Part shown: piece by piece, positions 7,759-15,932 of the stretch
Position numbering within the stretch: position 1 is the stretch's first letter
How the letters are laid out: each line of letters opens with the position of its first letter
Assembly: GCA_900544225.1 (NCBI GenBank)
Contig: UQUD01000006.1
Location: 1-42,282, forward strand
Reading direction: 5' to 3'
Origin: an uncultured Collinsella sp.
GTDB taxonomy: Bacteria; Actinomycetota; Coriobacteriia; Coriobacteriales; Coriobacteriaceae
Length of the DNA: 42,282 nt
The notes under the pieces: generated by a model
Seen by the model: only the letters and a program-made list of their open reading frames with translations
Database searches by the model: none
Told to the model about the DNA's origin: nothing
Position numbers and translations under genes: made by a program

Positions 7759-9912
7759 TTACTGAACTTTGCTGGCGAACTCGAGGTATTGCATGCGCTG
7801 CAGCTTGTCGATCGTCGAGGCGTATGGGCTGTCTTCAGATTCCAAGTCGTAGCGCAGCCCGTCGGCACCAAGGTAGCCGGCGACATTGATGGTGGGCACA
7901 TCTGACCTTGTTGCAAGCAGGGCCTTTTGATAGTCGGTGAGCGGGGCGCCGATCTTATTAAGGGTAATGGCTGCAACCTCGTTTGCCCCGACGGTGTCGT
8001 AGACGTTGAGCTCGGTATTGCCGGCGATTTCATAGTTAGCCCAGACAAAATATGTCGACTGATAGATACGGAAAGCGTGGCTTGCCGTATCTTCCTGAGG
8101 GTACAGCTCGTCGTTGAGAGTCGTTGCGGCGCTCGGCTGATGGTCGCCAAAAAAGACAAGAACAACCGGTCTGCCGATATTGCGGAGCTCGTTGATAAAG
8201 TACTCGAGGTCCCGGTCGGATGCGTTGATGCAGGTGAGATAGGTGTTGAGCGCGCTATTGGCGCCCTCGCTGGCTCCCTCGACCCAATAGTTTGTCAGCT
8301 CCTCGGCGGGAACGGTGCCATAGTCGTAGCCGCCGTGATTTTGCATCGTGACGTCAAAGATGAACTGCGGGGCTTCGTCGGTTCTAAGCAGGTCGAGTAT
8401 CTTGTCGTAGGTGGCGTAGTCGCATACGCCGGCATGGTAACAGGGCGCACCTTCGAAATCGCCGATTGAAAGAAAGTCTCCAAAGCCCAGCTGCTGATAG
8501 ATTTTATCTCGATGGTAGTTGACGGGGTTTTGCGGGTGCATAGCGGTAGCGGTATACCCAAGCTCCTTAAGGTCCTTTGCCAGGCTGTTGACGCCATTCA
8601 TCTGATATAGCTGATAGGGGATTTTGCCTAATCCGACAAAGGCCGTTGTCGCTCCGGTCAAAAATTCGAATTCGGAGTTCGCCGTTCCGCCACCGGCGAC
8701 CGAAGCGAGCATGGTGCCGCGAACAAGTGTGTCGGGAAGCGAGTTGTAGAATGCGGGGCCGGTGTACCCGGCCGCCTGGAGCTGCTCAAAGCACGAAAGG
8801 TCGCTAAAACTCTCATTCATGACGGCAACAATCGTCGGCTTGATTTCATTGAACTGGGCAACGGCCGCCGCGCGCTGCTCGCTCGAGCCATACGTGCTGT
8901 CGTAGGTGGCGGCGAGCTTCTGCTCGATGCTCTGCGCCTCATCGGGCGTATAGTCTTCGGGCTTCTCAATGGGCAACTCGTTGACCATTTCGGTGAACGA
9001 AGTGATAAAACCCTGAGACGCATACGTGGTGATGGGCTGCCAACGGTCAAATCCAAAATTCAGCGCCTGCTCCAAGTCGATGCTGGAAAAGCCCGAGAGC
9101 CCCATAACGGTCACTAGCAGAAAAGCGCAGAGGTTAGCGGCGATTGCGGGGAAGACATGGGTGGGCGTACGGAGCTTTCTCGGTCGGATAAGCGAAAGAA
9201 GCCCTAGGGAAATCTCCAGCAGGGCTAGAGAGGTTACGATTCCGGCGGTAAAGGTAAACTCGTATCCCTCGCTCACTTCCATTGCGGTGCCAAGGGCCAA
9301 GATATCGCTTGGCAGGATGGCCTCGCCTTTAAACGTTATGACGAAGTGCTCGGCAATGCCAAGGATGCAACAGGCGACGGGCACGAGGGCCATGACGCCT
9401 CCATGACGCTGTCCCAGCAAATAAAGGGAGAGCAGAACCGTCGCGAGCAGCCCGACGGAAAACCCGAATGAGTTGGCGGGAATGCGATAGAACGTTTCGT
9501 TACAGGCAATTTCGAGTGAAACGAACGAGAGCGCTGAAACAGCGGCGATGACAAGGATGTCACGGCAAATACAGGCAACCGTTCCCGTCGCAAGATCGGT
9601 TTGGTCGATAAGTCCCGAAACCAAGGGCTCGACAAGAAGTATGACGGCGGTAGCACCGAGCGCCGAATAAGAAAGGACCCATAGGGAATTGTCCTCATTT
9701 ACGAGCAATTGATTCGTAATCCATGCAGCTACCATGCCGAGCGGGATGAGGAGCATCGCGCACCAAAAGACGCGGGCAATGGGCGGTTTTTCGTTGTGTT
9801 TGATTGAAAAATACACGCGCACGACGACGGCGGCCACGATAAGGACGGCGATGAATATGGGCAGATTGGCCATGCCACTCGAAGTGATTTCAAGGGGGAT
9901 ATCTTCGGTCAT
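7759..9912 (-). CDS. LTA-synthase-family phosphoglycerol transferase (sulfatase fold)
   Basis: A 717-residue polytopic membrane enzyme of the LtaS/OpgB alkaline-phosphatase superfamily, expected to move phosphoglycerol onto a lipid-linked or envelope glycan. About eight hydrophobic segments fill residues 16-275, more than the five of LtaS. The extracytoplasmic domain follows: metal-ligand glutamate in AVMNESFSD (E367), the nucleophile region GGGTANSEFEFLTG with catalytic threonine T410, and the metal-binding FFGDHQPS near 596. The start has AGGAA six nt upstream. It is read divergently from uvrA and upstream of mrp with an 85-145 nt gap. The family is firm; whether it makes a lipoteichoic-acid-like polymer or decorates a membrane glycolipid cannot be decided here. 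Confidence 0.87.
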   Translation of the reverse strand: MTEDIPLEITSSGMANLPIFIAVLIVAAVVVRVYFSIKHNEKPPIARVFWCAMLLIPLGMVAAWITNQLLVNEDNSLWVLSYSALGATAVILLVEPLVSGLIDQTDLATGTVACICRDILVIAAVSALSFVSLEIACNETFYRIPANSFGFSVGLLATVLLSLYLLGQRHGGVMALVPVACCILGIAEHFVITFKGEAILPSDILALGTAMEVSEGYEFTFTAGIVTSLALLEISLGLLSLIRPRKLRTPTHVFPAIAANLCAFLLVTVMGLSGFSSIDLEQALNFGFDRWQPITTYASQGFITSFTEMVNELPIEKPEDYTPDEAQSIEQKLAATYDSTYGSSEQRAAAVAQFNEIKPTIVAVMNESFSDLSCFEQLQAAGYTGPAFYNSLPDTLVRGTMLASVAGGGTANSEFEFLTGATTAFVGLGKIPYQLYQMNGVNSLAKDLKELGYTATAMHPQNPVNYHRDKIYQQLGFGDFLSIGDFEGAPCYHAGVCDYATYDKILDLLRTDEAPQFIFDVTMQNHGGYDYGTVPAEELTNYWVEGASEGANSALNTYLTCINASDRDLEYFINELRNIGRPVVLVFFGDHQPSAATTLNDELYPQEDTASHAFRIYQSTYFVWANYEIAGNTELNVYDTVGANEVAAITLNKIGAPLTDYQKALLATRSDVPTINVAGYLGADGLRYDLESEDSPYASTIDKLQRMQYLEFASKVQ

Positions 9913-10105
9913 GGACGTTCCTCTGTTACAGCAAATTAAGTTCAGTTTTAGATTACTCTAACCTTTCCACGGCATTTCGAGAAACAAAGCACCCGACACG
10001 CAAAGCAAAAGGTCTGCGAATCTTGTATTACGAACATCTGTGCGCGTTGAGTGCGTTAAACTCATCGACAGTGTGATTTGAGGTTATAGGAGGCAAGGAG
10101 CTTCC
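9913..10105. promoter_or_regulatory. Divergent LTA-synthase-like / uvrA promoter region
   Basis: A 193-nt AT-rich gap serves two divergent genes, so it must hold outward promoters for both. Two features stand out: an imperfect CGAAC-N4-GTGCG dyad at 10031-10044 (described separately) and a short palindrome TTAGATTACTCTAA at 9948-9961 close to the minus-strand gene. No high-quality -35/-10 pair could be fixed. Confidence 0.5.
10031..10044. promoter_or_regulatory. LexA-like box upstream of uvrA
   Basis: CGAACATCTGTGCG matches the Gram-positive SOS operator CGAAC-N4-GTTCG at all but one fixed position. It sits 62-75 nt before the uvrA start, where an SOS-regulated promoter would be expected. 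With one mismatch the assignment is tentative. Confidence 0.4.
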
Positions 10106-12985
10106 ATGTCTGATTCTTCTATCGTTATCCGTGGTGCGCGCGAACACAACCTGCGCAATATCGATGTTTCCATCCCGCGCGACGAGCTCGTGGTCATTAC
10201 CGGTCTTTCGGGCTCGGGCAAGAGCTCGCTGGCGTTTGACACGATCTATGCCGAGGGTCAGCGTCGCTACGTGGAGAGCCTGTCGAGTTATGCGCGCCAG
10301 TTTTTAGGCCAGATGGACAAGCCCGATCTAGACTCGATCGACGGCCTTTCGCCGGCCGTCTCGATCGATCAGAAGACGACGTCCAAGAATCCGCGCTCGA
10401 CGGTGGGTACTGTAACTGAGATTTATGACTACCTTCGCTTGCTTTTTGCACGCGTGGGCACGCCGCACTGTCCCGAGTGCGGTCGCGTTATCGAGCGCCA
10501 GACCACCGACCAGGTCGCCGATAAGGTCCTGGCAGCGGGAGAGGGTCGTCGTGCGTTTGTGCTGGCACCGGTGGTGCGCGGGCGCAAAGGCGAGTACGCA
10601 AAATTGTTCGAGGATCTTCGGGCTGAGGGCTTTAGCCGCGTGCGTGTCGACGGCGAAGTACGCTCGCTCGACGACCCCATCGATCTGGACAAAAAGTTCA
10701 AGCACGATATCGAGGTCGTAGTCGACCGCATCGTGATTCGGGAAAACTCTCTGGGCCGTATCGCCGAGTCGGTTGAACAGGCGACTGCCTTGGCGCACGG
10801 TAACGTGAACGTGTACATGCTGCCCGAGCGCGACGCTCCCGAGGGAACCGAGGGCGAGCTGCTGGAGTATTCGCTGGCACTGGCGTGCCCGGAGCACGGG
10901 CATTCCATCGACGACCTGCAGCCGCGCGATTTCTCGTTCAACGCGCCCTATGGTGCATGTCCCGAGTGCGATGGCCTGGGCTTTAAAAAGACAGTCGATG
11001 CCGAGGCGCTGATTGAAGACCCCTCAAAGTCGATTGCCGACGGAGTCTTTGGCAGCCTGTTCGGCAATTCCAACTATTATCCGCAGATTTTTGCTGCGGT
11101 CTGCAAACACTTTAAGGTGAGTGCCGATACGCCATGGGAGGACCTGCCCCCGCGGGTGCGTCGTGCGTTTTTGGATGGCATGGGCGACAAGAAGATTTCG
11201 GTGGACTATCAAAAGCTCGACGGTCGTCGCAGCCAGTGGGACACCAAGTTTTCGGGCGTGCGCAATATCCTGTACGAGCGCTATACCGAGACGACCAACG
11301 AGAACACTAAGGCGCGCCTGGAGAAGTACATTCGCGAGGAGCCGTGTTCGAGCTGCCATGGTGCTCGCCTGCGCCCCGAGATGCTCGCCGTCACCGTGGG
11401 CGGCAAGTCCATTTATGAGGTTTGCTGCCTGTCGTGCCGCGAGTCGCTCGAGTTTTTTGAGGACCTTGAGCTCACCGAGCGTCAACAATTCATCGGCGGT
11501 CGTATCGTCAAGGAAATCCTGGAACGCTTGCGTTTTCTGGTTGATGTCGGCCTTGATTATCTGACGCTCGATCGTGCTTCGGCGACGCTTTCCGGCGGTG
11601 AGGCGCAACGCATTCGCCTGGCTACGCAGATCGGTGCGGGCCTCATGGGCGTTCTCTATATTCTGGACGAGCCTTCGATTGGTCTTCACCAGCGCGACAA
11701 CGAGCGGCTGATTAAGACACTCGAGCGCCTGCGCGATATCGGCAACACCGTTATCGTCGTTGAACACGATGAGGACACGATTCGCGCTGCCGACTATGTG
11801 ATCGATATGGGGCCAGGCGCGGGCGTCAACGGCGGGCACGTGGTCGCCGCGGGAACGCCCGCTGACATCATGGCGTGCCCCGAATCAATGACGGGTGCCT
11901 ATCTGACCGGCAAGCGAATGATCCGCGTGCCCAATGAACGCCGCAACCCCGGACGTGGCTGTCTTAAGATTACGGGAGCATGTGCCAACAACCTCAAAAA
12001 CGTTACCGCCAAGATTGAGTTTGGCACGCTTACCGTCGTAACCGGCGTATCGGGATCGGGAAAGAGTTCCTTGGTCACCGATACGATTGCGCCTGCCCTC
12101 ACCAACGCTATCCATCGCTCTACGCGTCCCGTGGGCCCGTTCAAAAAAATCGACGGTATCGAGTGCATCGATAAGGTGATCGATATTGATCAGTCGCCAA
12201 TCGGCCGTACGCCGCGGTCGAATCCCGCTACCTATATTGGTTTGTGGGACGACCTGCGTGCGCTGTTTGCGAGCACGCCGGAGTCGAAGGCGCGTGGCTA
12301 CTCGCCGGGACGCTTCTCCTTTAATGTGAGCGGCGGACGCTGCGAGGCGTGCAAGGGCGACGGCCAGATCAAGATTGAGATGCACTTTCTTCCCGATATT
12401 TATGTTCCCTGCGAGGCTTGTGGCGGCAAGCGCTATAACCGCGAGACGCTCGAGGTTACCTATCGTGGCAAGACTATCTCGGACGTACTTGACATGAGCG
12501 TGGCCGAGGCACTGGCTTTCTTTGGGAATATTCCGCAGATCAAGCGAAAGCTTCAAACCCTGTATGACGTCGGCCTAGGTTATGTGAGCTTGGGCCAGCC
12601 CGCCACGACGCTCTCGGGTGGTGAGGCGCAGCGCGTAAAGCTCGCCAAGGAGCTTCATCGTCGCCAGACAGGCAAGACGTTCTACATTTTGGACGAGCCC
12701 ACAACCGGCCTCCATTTTGAGGATGTTCGTCAGCTGCTCGACGTGTTGCAACGCCTGGTCGATGCGGGCAACACGGTTCTGGTGATCGAGCACAACCTTG
12801 ATGTCATCAAGGTTGCCGACCGCCTGATCGATATGGGCCCCGAGGGCGGCAATGGCGGCGGAACCGTCGTGGTCTCAGGCACGCCGGAGCAAGTCGCGGC
12901 ATGTTCGCAGAGCTACACGGGCAAGTTCTTGGCGCCGTTGCTCAAGCGTGACCGTGAGCGTCAGGCGCAGCTCGACGCACAGTAA
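10106..12985 (+). CDS. uvrA: UvrABC system protein A
   Basis: Damage-sensing ATPase of nucleotide excision repair, active as a dimer that loads UvrB at lesions. The 959-residue product has two ABC-type ATPase modules. The first has Walker A GLSGSGKS (33-40) and a late signature LSGGEAQRIRLA; the second has GVSGSGKSS and LSGGEAQRVKLA. Zinc-binding CxxC pairs are visible in CPECGRVIE, CPECDGLGF, CSSCHGARL and CEACKGDGQ/CEACGGKRY. Length is typical (about 940-960). AAGGAG lies five nt upstream of the ATG. It stands alone between a divergent gene and a hairpin terminator, with a possible LexA box upstream. Confidence 0.98.
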   Translation: MSDSSIVIRGAREHNLRNIDVSIPRDELVVITGLSGSGKSSLAFDTIYAEGQRRYVESLSSYARQFLGQMDKPDLDSIDGLSPAVSIDQKTTSKNPRSTVGTVTEIYDYLRLLFARVGTPHCPECGRVIERQTTDQVADKVLAAGEGRRAFVLAPVVRGRKGEYAKLFEDLRAEGFSRVRVDGEVRSLDDPIDLDKKFKHDIEVVVDRIVIRENSLGRIAESVEQATALAHGNVNVYMLPERDAPEGTEGELLEYSLALACPEHGHSIDDLQPRDFSFNAPYGACPECDGLGFKKTVDAEALIEDPSKSIADGVFGSLFGNSNYYPQIFAAVCKHFKVSADTPWEDLPPRVRRAFLDGMGDKKISVDYQKLDGRRSQWDTKFSGVRNILYERYTETTNENTKARLEKYIREEPCSSCHGARLRPEMLAVTVGGKSIYEVCCLSCRESLEFFEDLELTERQQFIGGRIVKEILERLRFLVDVGLDYLTLDRASATLSGGEAQRIRLATQIGAGLMGVLYILDEPSIGLHQRDNERLIKTLERLRDIGNTVIVVEHDEDTIRAADYVIDMGPGAGVNGGHVVAAGTPADIMACPESMTGAYLTGKRMIRVPNERRNPGRGCLKITGACANNLKNVTAKIEFGTLTVVTGVSGSGKSSLVTDTIAPALTNAIHRSTRPVGPFKKIDGIECIDKVIDIDQSPIGRTPRSNPATYIGLWDDLRALFASTPESKARGYSPGRFSFNVSGGRCEACKGDGQIKIEMHFLPDIYVPCEACGGKRYNRETLEVTYRGKTISDVLDMSVAEALAFFGNIPQIKRKLQTLYDVGLGYVSLGQPATTLSGGEAQRVKLAKELHRRQTGKTFYILDEPTTGLHFEDVRQLLDVLQRLVDAGNTVLVIEHNLDVIKVADRLIDMGPEGGNGGGTVVVSGTPEQVAACSQSYTGKFLAPLLKRDRERQAQLDAQ

Positions 12986-13005
12986 AGAGACGTTGTAGTA
13001 CCGAC

Positions 13006-13042
13006 GCGCCACCGATTCCTTCTGATTCGGTGGCGCTTCTGT
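13006..13042 (+). terminator. uvrA terminator
   Basis: A perfect 10-bp stem GCGCCACCGA / TCGGTGGCGC (13006-13015 with 13027-13036) is followed by TTCTGT, a weak T tract. It lies 20 nt after the uvrA stop. Confidence 0.6.
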
Positions 13043-13075
13043 GTGTCGAGATGGCATATGCGGCGGAATTGGCCC

Positions 13076-13081
13076 TATACT
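13076..13081 (+). promoter_or_regulatory. Possible -10 element for the ybaK-like gene
   Basis: TATACT lies 37 nt before the chosen start of the tRNA deacylase gene and after the uvrA terminator. No good -35 element is visible. Confidence 0.35.
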
Positions 13082-13118
13082 TAATCCTTACGTCGCTCTG
13101 CGAGGGAAAGGATGTGCC

Positions 13119-13619
13119 ATGGCAAAGGCTGTTAAGACGTCAAAAACCAATGCGATGCGCGAGCTGGAAAGCGCCGGCATCTCCTATGTTCTCCATACGT
13201 ACGAAGACGATGGCGACGAATCGTCGGGGCTGGGCGTCGCGATTTCCGAGCAGCTTGGCGAGGAGCCCGGTCAGGGATTTAAGACCCTGGTCTGCACGAC
13301 GCCGTCCAACGACCATGTCGTGTGCTGCATTCCCGTTGCCGACGAGCTCGACCTCAAGGCCGCCGCGCGCGCCGCAGGCGAAAAGTCGCTGACCATGATG
13401 CATGTCAAAGATTTGCTTGCCGCGACGGGGTATGTCCGCGGCGGTTGCAGTCCGGTCGGTATGAAAAAACGCTTCCGGACTCTGATCGATGAGACATGCG
13501 TCCTTTGGGATACCATTTTTATCTCGGGTGGCAAGCGCGGCTATCAGCTTGAGCTTGCTCCCGATGACTTAGTTGCATTTTGCGGGGCGACGGTTGCCCC
13601 GATCACGAGAGAGGACTGA
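13119..13619 (+). CDS. ybaK: YbaK/EbsC-family Cys-tRNA deacylase
   Basis: Trans-editing enzyme predicted to hydrolyse Cys mischarged onto tRNA-Pro. The 166-residue product matches the YbaK fold throughout: N-terminal segment with SYVLHTYE, then FKTLVCTTPSNDHVVCCIPV, in which the family's catalytic lysine region (FKTL) is kept, and the GYVRGGCSPVGMKKRF block that shapes the substrate pocket. ATG 13119 has AAAGGA six nt upstream; an earlier start at 13041 would add 26 residues with no ribosome site. murJ starts 4 nt after its stop, so the two are probably co-transcribed. Confidence 0.92.
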   Translation: MAKAVKTSKTNAMRELESAGISYVLHTYEDDGDESSGLGVAISEQLGEEPGQGFKTLVCTTPSNDHVVCCIPVADELDLKAAARAAGEKSLTMMHVKDLLAATGYVRGGCSPVGMKKRFRTLIDETCVLWDTIFISGGKRGYQLELAPDDLVAFCGATVAPITRED

Positions 13620-13622
13620 GCG

Positions 13623-15926
13623 ATGCCGCAGGAAGAATCAAAGCGCGGAGCTCACTTTGCAAAAGGGTCGGCTCCTCAGACGCCCGCGCCCGAGGCCGCT
13701 TCGTTCGATAACGAGATTCGAAACGCCTGGTCCGCTGCCGCTGACCCGGGCGAGACGGCCGTGTACTTGCGTGCCGCCGGTGCCGGCACGGCACTTCCCC
13801 GTACGGTTCTTTCTTCGGCTCGTCCCGATGAGACGGCTGTCTTTTTGGCCGCCGCTCAATCGAGCGCCAGCGTGATGCCGATCGCCTCCGAGGCTCCTCG
13901 TGAGCCGCGTCCCGATGAGACGGCGGTGTTTTTGATGGCAGCCCAGGGAAAGAGCACACCGCAGAGCGCTCCTGCCGCTCATTCCGCCAAGCCCACGGCT
14001 CATGATGATGGCGAACCGCTTCTTTCGGATGACGAATGGTCGCCGCTTGGTTCGACCGATCCCGTCGAGGGCGTGGCCATCGACGGTGATGACGACTGGG
14101 ACCCTCTGTCGTTTTCTGCCCGAACCGTCGCCGCCAATGAAGTTGACACGGTGTTTGGCGACCATGCCATATTCGATGATGATGCCGTATCCGGTAACAA
14201 CATGCCGAACAGCGATGACGCCGCACCTGCTGATGACGCCGTTTTGGTTGACGATCCCTTTGCGATGACCGGCTCCTTTGCCGTCGTGGACGATTTGCCG
14301 CCACAAGATGAGGTTTATGAGGACTCTCAGGACGACGTAGACGATATGGGTTCGTCGGACTACTCCACGGTTGGTCGTTCTGCTGGCCTTATGACCGTGC
14401 TGACCATCGTGTCGCGTGTCACCGGGTTTATCCGCACGTGGGCCATGGCGGCCGCCATCGGTATGTCGCTGCTCTCGTCCTCCTATCAGGTTGCCAACAA
14501 CCTGCCCAACATGCTCTACGAGCTCGTGATGGGCGGCATGCTCGTTACGGCGTTTTTGCCGGTGTATATGGGTGTGAGGCGCGAGCAGGGTCGCGAGGCA
14601 TCGAACGAGTATGTCGGCAACCTGCTTGGTATTCTGCTTCTGCTGCTGGGCGGTATCTCGCTGCTGGGCACCGTGTTTGCTCCCGGCTTTATTTGGACGC
14701 AGTCGTTCCTTTCGGGCGATGGCGGCAGCATGGATACCGCTGCGTTCATGTTCCGCTTCTTTGCTATTCAAATTCTGTTTTATGGCTTGGGCTCGGTGTT
14801 CTCGGGCGTTCTCAACGCACACCGCGACTATTTCTGGTCGACGTTTGCCCCGGTTCTCAACAATGTCATCGTCATCGCCAGCTTTATGGGCTTTGCTCCC
14901 GTGTCTGCACAATTTGGCGAGCAGGCCGGTATTATCTTGATCGCAGTTGGTACGACCCTCGGCGTCTTTGTCCAGATGGCCTGCCAGATTCCCGCGCTTG
15001 GCAAGCATGGCGTGCATCCTCATATCCATATCGACTTTAAGGATCCCGCGCTGCGACAGACGATCGCGCTTGGTATCCCGACGCTGCTCGCCACGGTGTG
15101 CATGTTTGTCTCGACCTCCATTACCAATGCCGCCGCGCTGGTGGTGCAGCCCGAGACCGGCCCTTCCGTCATCGCATATGCGCGCCTGTGGTACACATTG
15201 CCCTATGCGCTGATCGCCGCCTCGCTTTCGACGGCACTCTATACCGAACTCTCTCACGATGCGCAGGAGAAGGATTACGACAGCGTCCGCACGGGCATTT
15301 CGCGCGGTGTCGCCCAGATGTTCTTCTTCCTGATTCCGTTTGCGATGTATCTGATCGTCTTCGCCCGTCCGCTCAACATGATCTACTGCGCCGGCAAGTT
15401 CGATGAATCCGGTGTGGCGCTGGTGTCGGAGTTCCTTATCTATCTGGCACTTTCCCTGCCGCTCTACGGCGTGGTCGTGCTGATGCAGAAGAGCTTCTCG
15501 GCCCTGCTCGATATGAAACCTTATAGCCGCTATTGCCTGTACTCCGCTATCGGCCAGGCCGGTTCGGTGCTGCTGTTTGGCGTGGTGCTGGGCTACGGTA
15601 TGCCGGCAATTGCGCTTTCGTACGTCGTTGACTACGTGGTCTTGGTCGGATGCTCACTGTGGTGGCTGCGCCGTCGTCTGCATGGCCTTCAGGTCAAGTC
15701 TATCCTGCATGGCGGTTTCTTCGGCCTACTGTTCGGTGGCTTGGGCGCTGCCGCGGGCGCCGGCGTCATGTGGGCACTTGAGCACTTTGTCGGAGCGCTT
15801 GGCAGCTCGATCCTCATTACCCTGGGCTACGTTTGTGTTGCAGGCGTCGTCTCGCTCGCTGTAACTTTTGGTCTTGCCTTCGTCTTTAAGATGCCCGAGG
15901 TCTCGGCGCTGCTTCGTCGCAAGTAG
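13623..15926 (+). CDS. murJ: MurJ lipid II flippase with long N-terminal tail
   Basis: Flips lipid II across the membrane for peptidoglycan synthesis. The membrane core starts near residue 250 (GRSAGLMTVLTIVSRVTGFIR, the MurJ N-terminal signature) and contains about 14 hydrophobic segments to the C-terminus. Before it lies an unusual ~245-residue soluble tail that is rich in Ala, Asp and Ser and probably disordered. The tail repeats a short motif three times: GETAVYLRAA (43-52), DETAVFLAAAQ (69-79) and DETAVFLMAAQ (98-108). It also repeats DDEWSPL / DDDWDPL (136-142, 156-162). Core length is normal; total length 767 is well above the ~510 of simple MurJ proteins. The ATG follows the ybaK-like stop by 3 nt, and uvrC starts 6 nt after the stop. 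Mycobacterial MurJ (MviN) also carries extra regulatory domains, there at the C-terminus. Confidence 0.93.
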   Translation: MPQEESKRGAHFAKGSAPQTPAPEAASFDNEIRNAWSAAADPGETAVYLRAAGAGTALPRTVLSSARPDETAVFLAAAQSSASVMPIASEAPREPRPDETAVFLMAAQGKSTPQSAPAAHSAKPTAHDDGEPLLSDDEWSPLGSTDPVEGVAIDGDDDWDPLSFSARTVAANEVDTVFGDHAIFDDDAVSGNNMPNSDDAAPADDAVLVDDPFAMTGSFAVVDDLPPQDEVYEDSQDDVDDMGSSDYSTVGRSAGLMTVLTIVSRVTGFIRTWAMAAAIGMSLLSSSYQVANNLPNMLYELVMGGMLVTAFLPVYMGVRREQGREASNEYVGNLLGILLLLLGGISLLGTVFAPGFIWTQSFLSGDGGSMDTAAFMFRFFAIQILFYGLGSVFSGVLNAHRDYFWSTFAPVLNNVIVIASFMGFAPVSAQFGEQAGIILIAVGTTLGVFVQMACQIPALGKHGVHPHIHIDFKDPALRQTIALGIPTLLATVCMFVSTSITNAAALVVQPETGPSVIAYARLWYTLPYALIAASLSTALYTELSHDAQEKDYDSVRTGISRGVAQMFFFLIPFAMYLIVFARPLNMIYCAGKFDESGVALVSEFLIYLALSLPLYGVVVLMQKSFSALLDMKPYSRYCLYSAIGQAGSVLLFGVVLGYGMPAIALSYVVDYVVLVGCSLWWLRRRLHGLQVKSILHGGFFGLLFGGLGAAAGAGVMWALEHFVGALGSSILITLGYVCVAGVVSLAVTFGLAFVFKMPEVSALLRRK

Positions 15927-15932
15927 GTGCGC

